This document shows, one piece after another, positions 8,522-18,149 of a DNA stretch of 64,000 nucleotides; within the stretch, counting starts at the first letter, position 1; the number at the start of each line of letters is the position of its first letter. The position numbers were made by a program, and so were the translations under genes. Source of the DNA: Arthrobacter sp. B1I2 (GTDB lineage Bacteria; Actinomycetota; Actinomycetes; Actinomycetales; Micrococcaceae); the NCBI RefSeq assembly GCF_030816485.1, contig NZ_JAUSYC010000001.1, positions 2,542,001 through 2,606,000 on the forward strand, given 5' to 3'. Under the pieces are notes generated by a model. The model did no database searches. It saw nothing but the letters and a program-made list of their open reading frames with translations, and was not told the origin of the DNA.

Positions 8522-9732
8522 CGGGTCATGACCTCTTTCTCCAGTTTGTCCAGGGCCTGAGACCAGGCAACCAGCCGGGCCTCGGTCTTGGGGTGTTCGT
8601 TAATCAGCGTGCGGACCTCGGCGATGTCCCGGCCCAGCAGCCGGGCCGTTGCGGCCGCCGTGTCTTCGGCGGTGGCGCCGGGGCCCATCCGGAGCCTTGC
8701 GGAAAGCCGCACCAGCAGGCCGGACCTCAGGTTGTCCCGGGCATGGTCGACGGCCCGCGAGTCCTGGTAGAGCCTGGCACGTCCCTCCGCCGTCTCGACG
8801 GCTTTGACCACCACCGGCAACGGCTCGAACACCAGCGGCCCCTGGCGGCGGCCGCGCCACACGACGGCCGCCACTGCAACCAGGAGCAGCCAGGGGCCCA
8901 GGAAGCGGGCCCAGTCCGGGGCAAGGTCATCGAGGGTTTTTCCAGACCCGTTGCCTGCTGCATCCTGAAGCGTGGGCAGGTACCAGACGAGGTCCGGGGA
9001 GGCGCCGAGCATCCTGACTGCCAGCGCGGCGTTTCCCAGTTCGTCCAGCCTGTCGTTGCCCAGGACGGCCGTGCTGCCCAGCACGGCCAGGCGGCCGTCG
9101 CCGCTGACGGCAAGCATTCCGGCAGTTCCTGCTGCCCGGTAGCAGGACGTGCCGCCGTCGTACACAAATCCTCCCTGACCCGTGACCTGCCCTGCCGCCT
9201 CCGCGTCGGTGTTGGAACAGCCGGGGTCAAGGACCGGGAAAGCATCGGGAACCACGCCGGCCTGCCGGATGCCGCTGCCAAGGGCGGCCAGGGTCTCCAG
9301 CCGGGGGGACACCACCACCACCCGGTCCGCCGCCGCTTCCAGGGCGGCCAGCTGCTGCTCACCCAGGATGCCGTTCCTGTCGTAGAGCAGGAGGGTGGGG
9401 GAGGAGCTGGCGCGCAGGTCCTCCAGCGCCGCATCGAACCGGTCCGGGGTGCGGACTGACACCCCGTGCCGGCCCAGGATCTGGCCAAGCGCCTTGGCCC
9501 CGGCCGGCCCGGCGTTGTGCACGGAGAGGGGAATGGTGTCGCCCTTGGGAGCGAGCTGGGTGCCGATCACCAGTGCCAGCGCCGCAGCCACCACCACGCC
9601 CGCTATGGTCCCGGCACGGTGCCGCCGCAGCCAGCCCGGGAGGGTCCTGCCAGCTGGCGCGGATCCGGGGGGCGTCTCCGGTTCTTTGGCAGCGCCCCGA
9701 TGCTCCGCGCTGACAGTGGGGAGCCCGGTCAT
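8518..9732 (-). CDS. DUF4350 domain membrane protein
   Basis: A 404-residue protein with one N-terminal helix (GTIAGVVVAAALALVIGTQL, near residues 37-56) and a second near residue 280 (FLGPWLLLVAVAAVVW). Between them is an extracytoplasmic globular domain resembling DUF4350, with a Rossmann-like start (LLLYDRNGILGEQQLAALEAA). Two cysteines (CSNTD and GGTSCY) lie in the external part and could form a disulfide. The cytoplasmic C-terminus is helical. It overlaps both neighbours as ATGA. DUF4350 genes are repeatedly found with moxR and DUF58; no biochemical activity is known to me. Confidence 0.85.
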   Translation of the reverse strand: MTGLPTVSAEHRGAAKEPETPPGSAPAGRTLPGWLRRHRAGTIAGVVVAAALALVIGTQLAPKGDTIPLSVHNAGPAGAKALGQILGRHGVSVRTPDRFDAALEDLRASSSPTLLLYDRNGILGEQQLAALEAAADRVVVVSPRLETLAALGSGIRQAGVVPDAFPVLDPGCSNTDAEAAGQVTGQGGFVYDGGTSCYRAAGTAGMLAVSGDGRLAVLGSTAVLGNDRLDELGNAALAVRMLGASPDLVWYLPTLQDAAGNGSGKTLDDLAPDWARFLGPWLLLVAVAAVVWRGRRQGPLVFEPLPVVVKAVETAEGRARLYQDSRAVDHARDNLRSGLLVRLSARLRMGPGATAEDTAAATARLLGRDIAEVRTLINEHPKTEARLVAWSQALDKLEKEVMTR

Positions 9733-10367
9733 GGCTGCGCCGCCGTACTTCCGGCGGTGGCAGGCTTCATGGCGTCCAACGTGGTGTCCAGCCCCGCCAT
9801 TTCCCGGTAATCGTTGCCGCCGGCTGCCCTGTTTCCGTAGCGGATCCCGTCAAAAGTGGCTGCTGCCAGGGCCAGGCGCCGGGATTCCGTGACGAACGGC
9901 ACGGACAGTGCCCGCGCCGCCTCGTCCGCGGTCCGGCCCGGCTGGGGGTCAAGGATGGCCCGGTCTTCGGCGCTGCGGACCAGCGCACGGAAACGGTCGA
10001 CGACGGCGTCCCCCCACTGCGCGGCCGCGGCTGCGGCTTCCGCGCGCGTCCGGTAGTCCGCGGCGGCCAGGGCCGTTTCCCGTTCGAAGACGTCTTTGGC
10101 CTGCCGGGCGCGTGCGTGCAGTCGGGGGCGGGCCAGGATGATGGCGGCCGCGATGATGGCGGCAATGACGAGGGCGATGACGGGGCTGGGGACCGGCGCA
10201 GCGTCCCCGCTGGAGCCGTCCAGGGACTGCAGCCAGTCCAGGAAGTTCCGCCACAGGGTGTCCAGCCAGGACGGGGCGGCGTCACGGTACTCCGGTTTGG
10301 CCAGTTCCTCGGCCGCCCAGCGCCGCGCCTCGCCGGCGTCGGGAAGCACGGGAGGTTCAGCGGCCAT
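9729..10367 (-). CDS. DUF4129 domain membrane protein
   Basis: A 212-residue single-span protein. A short N-terminal region (with WLDTLWRNFLDWLQSLDG) precedes one transmembrane helix (VIALVIAAIIAAAIILA, near residues 62-78), then a helical cytoplasmic domain typical of DUF4129, with DAVVDRFRALVRSAEDRAIL. Family members are often fused to transglutaminase-like membrane proteins in DUF58 operons; here the domain stands alone. The gene starts at ATG 10367, inside the last 11 bases of the upstream gene, and overlaps the downstream DUF4350 start. The role is probably structural or regulatory in the MoxR complex, but this is inference from context. Confidence 0.85.
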   Translation of the reverse strand: MAAEPPVLPDAGEARRWAAEELAKPEYRDAAPSWLDTLWRNFLDWLQSLDGSSGDAAPVPSPVIALVIAAIIAAAIILARPRLHARARQAKDVFERETALAAADYRTRAEAAAAAAQWGDAVVDRFRALVRSAEDRAILDPQPGRTADEAARALSVPFVTESRRLALAAATFDGIRYGNRAAGGNDYREMAGLDTTLDAMKPATAGSTAAQP

Positions 10368-11724
10368 ACGGCCATGCTCCTGGCACCGCTCCGTAGCCGG
10401 GGTGCGGGCCGCCGCTGCCGGCCTGGGCGCCGCGGCCCGGGATGCCGTCCGGATCAGCGCCGGTCTCCAGCTGGCGCAGCAGTACGATGTCCAGTCCGTC
10501 CTTGCGCATCCGCAGGTCCATGTAGAGCAACGCCATGACTGACGTCTGGAAGGCGTAGCCGACTGCGCCCACCAGGGCCCCGACTACCGCGGTGATTATG
10601 CCTGCGGCCACGGCCAATGAAGCTTCCTGTCCGCTGCCGCCGTGCGGCGAGATGACACCGGAGAGGATCGTGGGGAGGATGCTTGCCGGGATCAGGACCA
10701 CCTGGGTGATGACAGCCACCAGGATCCCCACCACCAGGGTGATGCCGAGGATCCGCCACCAGTTGGCCCGGGTCAGTTCCCAGGAGCGGCGGAGTCCGGC
10801 AAAGGCGCCCAGTTCCTCGATGACGACGGCGGCGGGAGCCACCATGAGCTTGACAGCCACCCAGAGGAATCCCACGCCGAAGCCCAGCATCAGGGGGATG
10901 ACCAGCAGTACGGCCACGCCGCGAACGTTGGAGAACAGGAGCACGATCAGTGCGAAGAAGAGCATCACCGCTGCCAGTGACGCTGCCACCAGCAGCGCCG
11001 CCAGCCTGACCAGCGCCCCGATTCTTGGACGCGCCAGCGACAGCATGCGCCGGAAGCCGGTGGGCCGGTTCAGGACGGACCGGGACACGGGGACCACCAT
11101 GGCCCCTTGGAGGACAGCGGCAAGGAACACCGACAGGATGGACAGCAGGGCAAAGCCGGCCATCAGCCCGATCCCCAGGGAAGCGACGTCGGCGCTGCCC
11201 GCCGTCTCCGCCCAGGCCTCGATGGACCCGGACGACGTTGCAAGGACGCCTGTGAGCACCGCCGCGAGGATGGCCGACAGGGACTGCGCAAGGAGGCCCG
11301 CGCCGAGCATCGCCTTGGCATTGTGCCTGATGGCCTGGAAGGAGCCGTCCAGGATCTCCCCGAACATCAGCGGCCGCAACGGGATGATCCCGGGCTTGGG
11401 CGGGGCCGTATACCGTGGCTGCCCGGGGTGCGGCGCGCCGTAGGGTCCGCGGGGATAAGGGGAGACGGTGGACGGCGGCCCGTTGTACGGCGACCCACCG
11501 TGCGGCGGCCACTGCCCCCACGCGGGAGGCTGCGTTCCGGGCCATGATTCGTGGCCGCTTTGTGCCTGCCGGCCTGCCTCCTGCCCTGCCGGCGGCGCCC
11601 ACGGCTGCTCCCAGACAGGCGGCACCGGGGGGCGCCCGCCTGCAGAGGCCCGCCCGCCGTCGTCGCGTCGTTCTCCCGGCCGCTCCTGCGCCGGCTCCCC
11701 GGACCCCGACTCCTTTGGTGACAC
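10357..11724 (-). CDS. Multi-span membrane protein (glycerophosphodiester phosphodiesterase membrane-domain type)
   Basis: A protein of about 455 residues. The first 120 residues are rich in Pro, Gly, Ser and Arg and surely disordered. Then comes a six-helix region resembling the membrane domain attached to some glycerophosphodiester phosphodiesterases (start FGEILDGSFQAIRHNAKAM; helices such as ALLVAASLAAVMLFFALIVLLF and WWRILGITLVVGILVAVITQVVLI). No phosphodiesterase catalytic domain is present. GTG 11724 was chosen because GGAGG lies five bases upstream; the ATG at 11739 is possible but has a poorer site. It is the first gene of the minus-strand operon and is divergent from mtrA. Function unknown. 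Confidence 0.8.
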   Translation of the reverse strand: MSPKESGSGEPAQERPGERRDDGGRASAGGRPPVPPVWEQPWAPPAGQEAGRQAQSGHESWPGTQPPAWGQWPPHGGSPYNGPPSTVSPYPRGPYGAPHPGQPRYTAPPKPGIIPLRPLMFGEILDGSFQAIRHNAKAMLGAGLLAQSLSAILAAVLTGVLATSSGSIEAWAETAGSADVASLGIGLMAGFALLSILSVFLAAVLQGAMVVPVSRSVLNRPTGFRRMLSLARPRIGALVRLAALLVAASLAAVMLFFALIVLLFSNVRGVAVLLVIPLMLGFGVGFLWVAVKLMVAPAAVVIEELGAFAGLRRSWELTRANWWRILGITLVVGILVAVITQVVLIPASILPTILSGVISPHGGSGQEASLAVAAGIITAVVGALVGAVGYAFQTSVMALLYMDLRMRKDGLDIVLLRQLETGADPDGIPGRGAQAGSGGPHPGYGAVPGAWPYGR

Positions 11725-11899
11725 TGAATCCTCCCCCATACCAGTCCGCCTGCCCTGCCACCGCCGGCCAAAAAGGTTTGCACCGGCTGGGCACAGCATG
11801 ACCCCAAGACTATAGTTCCGGCGCCGGGCGGCCTAGTGCCCCGCCATGCCGGAAGCCGCTCAACAGGACAAACCCATCCCGATAAGGGAATATATAGCT

Positions 11900-12574
11900 A
11901 TGAAGGCACGCATTCTGGTGGTAGATGATGACGAAGCGCTGGCCGAGATGATTGGAATTGTCCTCCGTAATGACGGCTTCGAGCCGGTCTTCTGCGCCGA
12001 TGGCGCCCAGGCCCTCGACGTGTTCCGGTCATCGCGGCCGGACCTGGTCCTCCTCGACCTCATGCTTCCCGGTATGGACGGTATCGAGGTCTGCCGCCAG
12101 ATCCGCGGCGAGTCGGACGTGCCTATCGTCATGCTGACCGCCAAGTCCGACACCTCCGACGTCGTCCGCGGACTGGAATCCGGCGCCGATGACTACGTGC
12201 CAAAACCGTTCAAGCCGGCCGAGTTGGTTGCACGCGTGCGGGCGCGTCTTCGCCCTGGCGACCAGAAGGCCCCCGAAACGCTGCGCATCGCGGACATCAC
12301 CATCGACGTAGCCGGCCATACCGTCAGCAGGGGCAACGAGCGGATCTCCCTGACGCCGCTGGAATTCGATCTCCTGGTGGCACTGGCCCGCAAGCCCTGG
12401 CAGGTTTTCACCCGGGAACTGCTGCTGGAGCAGGTGTGGGGCTACCGCCACGCCGCTGACACCCGCCTGGTCAACGTCCATGTCCAGCGCCTGCGGTCCA
12501 AAATCGAGCAGGACCCGGAAGCTCCGGAAGTTGTATTGACGGTGCGTGGTGTCGGCTACAAAGCAGGGGTCTGA
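11900..12574 (+). CDS. mtrA: Two-component response regulator MtrA
   Basis: MtrA is the OmpR/PhoB-family response regulator that in actinobacteria controls cell-wall hydrolases, division and replication-linked genes, under MtrB. The receiver domain has the acidic pocket DDD (residues 9-11) and phospho-acceptor Asp53 in LLDLMLPGMDG. The C-terminal winged helix includes the segment EQVWGYRHAADTRLVNVHVQ. The length of 224 residues fits the family (228 in M. tuberculosis). ATG 11900 was chosen over an upstream in-frame ATG because MKARILVVDDDE is the family start. A GAATAT hexamer six bases before the ATG could be a -10 box for a leaderless message. The gene overlaps mtrB by 29 bases. Confidence 0.97.
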   Translation: MKARILVVDDDEALAEMIGIVLRNDGFEPVFCADGAQALDVFRSSRPDLVLLDLMLPGMDGIEVCRQIRGESDVPIVMLTAKSDTSDVVRGLESGADDYVPKPFKPAELVARVRARLRPGDQKAPETLRIADITIDVAGHTVSRGNERISLTPLEFDLLVALARKPWQVFTRELLLEQVWGYRHAADTRLVNVHVQRLRSKIEQDPEAPEVVLTVRGVGYKAGV

Positions 12575-14492
12575 CCCGGCCGCGCAGGACGGGGAACCGG
12601 ATCAGCGCGCAACCCCGGACTCCGCGGACGCGGGCCTGAATCGGGCCGGCACCGCCCAGAGCGACAGTGTCCAGGGCGCGCCGGAATCCGGTGGCACCTT
12701 TATGCCCGGGCTCCGGCATGTGGCGTTCCGGGCAAGGATCTGGCAGCGGCGCGCCCTGATTGTGGTGCTGCGCGTGGCAAGGCTCGTCCTGACGGGTGTC
12801 CGGCGCTTCCTTCCCGGGCTGAGGTACCTTGGGCGGACCCTGCAGCGGCGCTGGCGCCGGTCCCTGCAGTTCCGTACCGTTCTGACCACCCTGATGCTGA
12901 CCGTGACCTCGTTCGCTGTTGTTGGCGCCTACCTGTCCACCCAGATTGCCAACAACCTGTTCCAGGAGCGCCTGACGCAGGCGGAGTCGGAGACCCGCTA
13001 CAACGTCAAGCAGGTCCAGGAGACGTTCGACGGCGCCCAGGTCACCGACCAGTCCAGCGTCATCACCCTGGTCTACGACACACTGAACGCCGTGGAGGGC
13101 CGGGGCTCGGTGATCCAGCGCCGTTACGTCTTCGAAGCGATGCCGGAGCAGACCAAGCCCCGGAACCGGTGGGTGGAGTCCCGGGCATCGGACCAGCTGA
13201 CGGTCAGCGTCATTCCCCCTGAGCTGCGCAAGGCCGTCCAGCAGTCGGGGAAGGACCAGTACTGGGCCTCCACCGTCATCCCGGTAGGCACCGAAGACAG
13301 GCCGGGGATCGCCGTCGGGAACAAGGTGACCTTCAACGGCACGGTCTACGAGCTGTACCTCATCTACGACCTGAACACGGCACAGCAGACGCTGAACGAG
13401 ATTCAAAGCGTCCTCTGGGCCGGTGGCGCAGTACTGATCCTCCTGATCGGCGCTGTCGCCTGGTACGTCACCCGCAATGTGGTGAGCCCGGTGAGCCATG
13501 CCGCCATGGTGTCGGAGAAGCTGGCAGCCGGGCAGTTGCAGGAGCGCATGGTGGTCAAGGGCGAGGACGAAGTGGCCCGCCTGGGTGCCTCCTTCAACCA
13601 CATGGCCGCCAGCCTGCAGGAGCAGATCACCCAGCTGGCCACGCTCTCGCAGATGCAGCAACGCTTTGTCTCCGATGTTTCGCACGAGCTGCGGACACCG
13701 CTCACCACCGTCCGCATGGCGGCAGAGGTCCTGTACGACGCCCGTGACGACTTCGACCCCATCAACAAGCGGTCCGCCGAGTTGCTCTACAACCAGGTGG
13801 AGAGGTTCCAGTCGCTGCTCTCGGACCTGCTCGAAATCAGCCGCTTCGATGCCGGCGTGGCCGTGCTGGATGCTGAACCCGAGGACATCCTCCAGGTGAT
13901 TGCCCACGTGATTGAGGGCGCTGCGCCGGTGGCTGCGGAATATGGTTCGGAGATCGTTTACGCCGTTCCCGATGGTGCCATGATCGTGGAAATGGATGCC
14001 CGGCGGGTCGATAGGATTTTGCGGAACCTGATTCTGAACGCGGTGGAGCACGGTGAGGGCAAGCCGGTGACCGTCACGGTCGCGGCAAATGAAACTGCCG
14101 TTGGCGTTGCCGTCCGCGACCATGGGATCGGGATGGACCAGGCACAGGCTGCCCGGGTGTTCGACAGGTTCTGGCGTGCGGATCCCGCCCGCGCACGCAC
14201 CACGGGGGGCAGCGGGCTGGGGTTGTCCATCGCCATGGAGGACACGAAGCTGCACCACGGCTGGCTGCAGGCCTGGGGCAGGAAGGGCGAAGGTGCCAAC
14301 TTCCGCCTGACCCTTCCCTTGCGCCAGGACGGCGACATCACGGAGTCGCCGGTACAGCTGGAACCAAAGGACGTCACCAATCCGGGCGCACCAGGGAGCG
14401 TTCCGGCAGAACAGGATTACAAAAACATGTTGGTGCTGCAGACGGGTGCGGCCAAGCCGGCTCCGATGCGGGCGCCGGAGGAGACGCCATGA
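12546..14492 (+). CDS. mtrB: Sensor histidine kinase MtrB
   Basis: MtrB is the membrane sensor kinase that phosphorylates MtrA. The 648-residue protein has a long basic N-terminus, a first helix near residue 120 ([16 protein letters not shown]), an extracytoplasmic sensor region, a second helix ([15 protein letters not shown]) and HAMP. The dimerization/phospho-acceptor motif is [17 protein letters not shown] with His380. The ATP-binding domain shows [18 protein letters not shown] and [10 protein letters not shown]. The GTG at 12546 lies inside the end of mtrA and gives a longer N-terminus than needed; a later start cannot be excluded. The stop overlaps lpqB as ATGA, so kinase, regulator and lipoprotein are made from one message. 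Confidence 0.95.
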   Translation: MVSATKQGSDPAAQDGEPDQRATPDSADAGLNRAGTAQSDSVQGAPESGGTFMPGLRHVAFRARIWQRRALIVVLRVARLVLTGVRRFLPGLRYLGRTLQRRWRRSLQFRTVLTTLMLTVTSFAVVGAYLSTQIANNLFQERLTQAESETRYNVKQVQETFDGAQVTDQSSVITLVYDTLNAVEGRGSVIQRRYVFEAMPEQTKPRNRWVESRASDQLTVSVIPPELRKAVQQSGKDQYWASTVIPVGTEDRPGIAVGNKVTFNGTVYELYLIYDLNTAQQTLNEIQSVLWAGGAVLILLIGAVAWYVTRNVVSPVSHAAMVSEKLAAGQLQERMVVKGEDEVARLGASFNHMAASLQEQITQLATLSQMQQRFVSDVSHELRTPLTTVRMAAEVLYDARDDFDPINKRSAELLYNQVERFQSLLSDLLEISRFDAGVAVLDAEPEDILQVIAHVIEGAAPVAAEYGSEIVYAVPDGAMIVEMDARRVDRILRNLILNAVEHGEGKPVTVTVAANETAVGVAVRDHGIGMDQAQAARVFDRFWRADPARARTTGGSGLGLSIAMEDTKLHHGWLQAWGRKGEGANFRLTLPLRQDGDITESPVQLEPKDVTNPGAPGSVPAEQDYKNMLVLQTGAAKPAPMRAPEETP

Positions 14493-16204
14493 GGGTCACC
14501 GTGCGGCACACGAAGTACCCGGCGGCTCTGCTGGCTCTGCTGATCGTGCTCCTGTCAGGCTGCGCCCGGATCCCCACCTCGGGACCGGTGGGGAAAAGCA
14601 GCGAAAGCAGTGCCGGCAACGTCAGCGCACCGGTGTTCCTTCCGGCAGCACCCCAGCCGGGCGCGCCGCCGGAGACCATCATCGACTACTTCTACCGGGC
14701 AGGCAGCGGCTACGAGGACGACTATGCGGTGGCCCGCCAGTACCTGACCCAAGCATCCGCCGTGTCCTGGAAGCCGGACAAACGCGCGTTGGTGTACCGG
14801 GAGGCACGCGTGGTTCCTACAGGCACGGACAACATTTTCAACTATGAGCTGGATGTCTCATACATGGTGGATGCCGACGGAATAGCCACCCAGCCGCCGC
14901 CGGGAACCGTGGAACGCATTCCCGTAACGGTGACGCAGGTGGATGGAGAGTGGCGGATCTCCGCGATCCCGGACGGGACCGCCATCGCGGAGGAAACGTT
15001 CAAAGTCATCTACGGTGCCTACCCCATCTATTTCTACGACCCCACCTTCACCTACGCCATTCCCGACGTCCGCTGGTTCCTGAAGAACAAGACCGTCAAA
15101 GCCATGACCAGCGCGCTGCTGGCCGGGCCCGCTCCATACCTGCGCGGCGCCGTCGCCAGCGCCTTTCCCTCCGGGATCAAGCTCGCCCGTGAGTCCGTGC
15201 CGGTGGTGTCCGGAGCTGCCCAGGTGGACCTGACTGCCAAGGAGTTGACGGAAACTTCGGCGGAGGACCGGCTCCGCATGCAGATGCAGCTGACCCTGAC
15301 GTTCCGCAGCCAGCCCGATGTGGTCAATGTTGAACTGCGCGCCAACCAGGACCTGGTCCGGGTGGAGGACAACGGGTCCGTTCTTCCTCCCGTGCTGGAC
15401 AAGACGGTCGCGTCGCGCCAGATCGCCATCAGCGGCAATGAGCTGGTGCGCTACGAAAACAACCGCGTCACGCCGCTGCCCGACATGCAGCCCGTTTCGG
15501 CGCTCAACCCCCGATATCCCGCGGAATCGCCCGTGTCGCAGACCGCAGCCTTCCTCAATGAGGGCCGCACCACCCTGTACAGCATCAGCCCGGGCCAGCC
15601 CGCCCGCACCCTGACGACGCGGAGTACGCTCAGCCGGCCGTCCTTCAGCGTTAACGACTGGGTGTGGACGGCCGGACCCGGCGCCACCGGTGCCACCGAG
15701 GTGGTGGCGTTCCATCCCACCGGAGTGGCAGAGGGGGCAGCTGTTCCGACCGTGACGCTGGCACCCTCCTGGCTTGCCGGCCGCACGGTGAAGGAATTCC
15801 GGATCTCACGTGACGGCGTGCGCGCCCTGGTCATATCCGAACAGAACGGGAAGTCCAGGGTGCAGGTGACGGGCATTATCCGTGCCGGCGACGGCACCCC
15901 GCGCGAACTGACCGCGCCCGTTACCCTGGTGGCCGCCAGCGACCCCGACCAGGGGGTCTGGGTGAACGGCACCACCGTTGCCGTCATGAAGGGGGCGGCC
16001 GGTTCAAATGTCACGCCGGAGCTGCTTTCCCTCACCTCCGGGCAGCCGCAGCAGCTGGCCCCCTGGCCGGGTTTGGTAGCCATCAGCGCCGGAAATGGTG
16101 CCGATGACATCTATGTACAGTCCGGGGAGGGTGTCTTCCAGCGCCTCGGCAACGGCTGGTCCCCGCAAATCAAGGGCCCTGTTGATCCTGCGTTTCCGGG
16201 CTGA
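14489..16204 (+). CDS. lpqB: Lipoprotein LpqB, MtrAB accessory factor
   Basis: LpqB is a membrane-anchored lipoprotein on the outer face of the cytoplasmic membrane that in mycobacteria interacts with the MtrB sensor region and modulates MtrA activity. The sequence has a hydrophobic signal peptide ending in a lipobox LLSGC, so Cys25 becomes the lipidated N-terminus. A GerMN-type domain follows in the first half (around residues 180-300, with [18 protein letters not shown]), then a beta-propeller-like LpqB C-terminal domain. The length of 571 residues is typical. The start overlaps the mtrB stop by four bases. The conserved mtrA-mtrB-lpqB order makes the assignment secure. Confidence 0.96.
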   Translation: MRVTVRHTKYPAALLALLIVLLSGCARIPTSGPVGKSSESSAGNVSAPVFLPAAPQPGAPPETIIDYFYRAGSGYEDDYAVARQYLTQASAVSWKPDKRALVYREARVVPTGTDNIFNYELDVSYMVDADGIATQPPPGTVERIPVTVTQVDGEWRISAIPDGTAIAEETFKVIYGAYPIYFYDPTFTYAIPDVRWFLKNKTVKAMTSALLAGPAPYLRGAVASAFPSGIKLARESVPVVSGAAQVDLTAKELTETSAEDRLRMQMQLTLTFRSQPDVVNVELRANQDLVRVEDNGSVLPPVLDKTVASRQIAISGNELVRYENNRVTPLPDMQPVSALNPRYPAESPVSQTAAFLNEGRTTLYSISPGQPARTLTTRSTLSRPSFSVNDWVWTAGPGATGATEVVAFHPTGVAEGAAVPTVTLAPSWLAGRTVKEFRISRDGVRALVISEQNGKSRVQVTGIIRAGDGTPRELTAPVTLVAASDPDQGVWVNGTTVAVMKGAAGSNVTPELLSLTSGQPQQLAPWPGLVAISAGNGADDIYVQSGEGVFQRLGNGWSPQIKGPVDPAFPG

Positions 16205-16253
16205 CACATCCTGGGTGGTGGCGGAACTCTTTCACCGTCCTGGCAGACCCGCC

Positions 16254-16262
16254 TTATCCACA
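16254..16262 (+). promoter_or_regulatory. Perfect DnaA-box-like 9-mer upstream of comF
   Basis: TTATCCACA, an exact consensus DnaA-box sequence, lies in the 107-base gap between lpqB and comF and ends 49 bases before the comF start. It is one of four identical intergenic copies in the window. Binding by DnaA or another regulator is inference. Confidence 0.5.
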
Positions 16263-16311
16263 TAGCCGCGGCCGGTCCTCGAAGGTGTCTGGGCCCTGCG
16301 GCCATAGTGGG

Positions 16312-17250
16312 ATGGTGAACGGCCCATCCCGCAGAAACGGCACCGCTGGTTCCGGCCGCCAGGAGACCCGGAGAGCGGATCCTGACCTTCGACCTCCCCT
16401 GCCCTGGGCGGCACTGCACCGGGCCGAACCCACGGCCGCCCGCCTGCGCCTTATCGATTGGTTGGCAGGCGCCGCGGCGGATCTCCTCGCCTTGGCAGTC
16501 CCGGTGGACTGCGTCTGCTGCGGAGCGGAAGACCGGACCTTGTGCCCACCCTGCGCCGGCCACATCCGCCGGCTGACCAGGCATCCGTTCCGGGCGGAGA
16601 GCGGAGCCCCCGCCCTCATGGACGTCACCGGGGCAATCATGCTTCCCGTTGTGGCAGCGGGGGTGTACCGGGACGAGCTGGCACAGGGCCTGCTGTCGTT
16701 CAAACGGCACGGCCAGCATCAGCTTGGCGGAACTCTTGGGCAGGCGCTCGCCGGGGCAGTCAGGGCCTCAGTCCGGGGCGGTAACGGGTTCCTGCTGATC
16801 CCCGTGCCCACCAGCACAGCGGCCTACGTCAACCGGGGATTCAGCCCGGTCCACCTGCTGCTGAAAGATGCGGTACGGCAGCTTCCAGGCCTCGAGGTGG
16901 CGGATGTCCTGAACAAGACCCAGGGGCCTGGCCGCATGCTGCCCGGCGGTCAAAAAGGTCTGGGCAGGGGAGCCCGCTCCCAGCGCGTGCGGGGATCCAT
17001 GCGGGTCAAATCCGGCGCCCGGGCGAAGGTTGCAGGTCGCCCCTGCATCATTGTCGACGACGTCCTGACCACCGGCGCCACCCTTGGGGAAGCAGCCCGC
17101 GCACTGCGTCTTGCCGGCGCCCAGGTGAGGGGCGCCGTCGTGCTGGCGGCGACACGCCCGCCGGACTCCGGGGACGCCGGCACTGCCCCCGCCAGCCCCT
17201 GCGGGAACCACCATGACTTAGAAAAAAATAAACCGGGAAAGGATGAATAA
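16312..17250 (+). CDS. ComF family phosphoribosyltransferase-like protein
   Basis: ComF proteins have a phosphoribosyltransferase fold and are linked to DNA uptake in transformable bacteria, but they are widespread and their chemistry is unclear. This one has a basic N-terminal extension and a zinc-finger-like four-cysteine motif (CVCCGAEDRTLCPPC). It also has a motif like those seen in ComF proteins (GVYRDELAQGLLSFKRHGQ) and the PRPP-binding loop CIIVDDVLTTGAT near residues 244-256. ATG 16312 gives 312 residues. The next codon, GTG 16315, lies six bases after a CATAGT -10-like hexamer, so a leaderless start there is also possible. A TTATCCACA box lies upstream. The tail is Lys/Asn-rich. No other com gene is adjacent. 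Confidence 0.85.
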   Translation: MVNGPSRRNGTAGSGRQETRRADPDLRPPLPWAALHRAEPTAARLRLIDWLAGAAADLLALAVPVDCVCCGAEDRTLCPPCAGHIRRLTRHPFRAESGAPALMDVTGAIMLPVVAAGVYRDELAQGLLSFKRHGQHQLGGTLGQALAGAVRASVRGGNGFLLIPVPTSTAAYVNRGFSPVHLLLKDAVRQLPGLEVADVLNKTQGPGRMLPGGQKGLGRGARSQRVRGSMRVKSGARAKVAGRPCIIVDDVLTTGATLGEAARALRLAGAQVRGAVVLAATRPPDSGDAGTAPASPCGNHHDLEKNKPGKDE

Positions 17251-17394
17251 CGGGTGGCTATGAACTAACGTCGGTGGTGGGTACCAAGAACAGAATGTAC
17301 CTTTCGATGGCGGCTCGGAGAGGGGCTCGACTGTCAGGCAGCCCGGCCCAAGGAAGCGCCGCCGTCGTGTCACCGAAGTCATTTGGAGGGCACC

Positions 17395-18120
17395 ATGGAG
17401 TTTATGATCAGCGGACGAAATCTGACAGTTTCAGACCGTTTCCGCGAATACGCCGGGGAAAAGATCGCAAAAATCGAATCGCTGGGTGACAAAGTCCAGC
17501 GGGTCGACGCGAAAGTCTCCAAGGAGACCAATGCCCGGCAAACCGGCGACCAGTTGACCGTTGAGGTGACTGTCCTGGGGCGGGGGCCTGTAATCCGTGC
17601 CGAAGCGAGCGCCGCAGACAAGTTTGCCGCCTTTGACCTCGCCTACAACAAACTGCTTGAGCGGCTCCGGCGGGCAAAGGACCGCAAGAAGGTCCACCAC
17701 GGCCGCCACACTCCCAAGGCTGTCCGTGAGGCCACCGCCTCACTCGAACCAGCCAGCGCCCACGAACCGCTGTACCTTGAGGCCAACCACCGGAGCGAAA
17801 CCGCCCAGGCCCCGGAAGAAAAGTCCCCTTACGATGTGGACAATGACATTCCGGCCGGAAACTCGCCGGTACTGATCCGGCGCAAGGTCTTTCCCGCTGC
17901 ATCCCTCTCCCTCGACGATGCCGTAGACAACATGGAGCTCGTGGGCCACGACTTCTACCTCTTCGTGGACAAGGCGACCAACACGCCGTCCGTCGTGTAC
18001 CGCCGCCGCGGCTGGACCTACGGCGTCATTACGCTGGACCACGAATGCGAGCCAGGAGACACGGTGGTTGAGGAAAAGATCCTTGCCTACCGCTCCGACG
18101 ACGCCGCCGCCAACGCTTAG
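17395..18120 (+). CDS. hpf: Ribosome hibernation promoting factor, long form
   Basis: Long-form HPF binds the 30S subunit at the decoding centre and drives 70S dimerization (100S ribosomes) in stationary phase or stress. The N-terminal S30AE domain runs from MEFMISGRNLTVSDRF to about residue 100. A charged linker follows. The C-terminal dimerization domain (VIRRKVFPAASLSLDDAVDNMELVGHD begins it, about residues 160-225) distinguishes the long form. It has 241 residues. ATG 17395 is preceded by GGAGGG four bases upstream; a second Met four codons later is possible. A 144-base gap upstream probably holds its promoter, though I could not pick clear boxes. Confidence 0.95.
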   Translation: MEFMISGRNLTVSDRFREYAGEKIAKIESLGDKVQRVDAKVSKETNARQTGDQLTVEVTVLGRGPVIRAEASAADKFAAFDLAYNKLLERLRRAKDRKKVHHGRHTPKAVREATASLEPASAHEPLYLEANHRSETAQAPEEKSPYDVDNDIPAGNSPVLIRRKVFPAASLSLDDAVDNMELVGHDFYLFVDKATNTPSVVYRRRGWTYGVITLDHECEPGDTVVEEKILAYRSDDAAANA

Positions 18121-18149
18121 GGTGGACCCAACCACCAGAGAGGACTGAA

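Noticed and set aside
12471..14258. A 595-codon open frame on the minus strand across mtrB
   Set aside because: It mirrors mtrB codons in a high-GC gene, has low-complexity composition and no start signals; mtrB itself has clear kinase motifs.
17251..17394. Search for an RNA gene or riboswitch upstream of hpf
   Set aside because: No convincing stem pattern or conserved riboswitch core could be recognised by eye.
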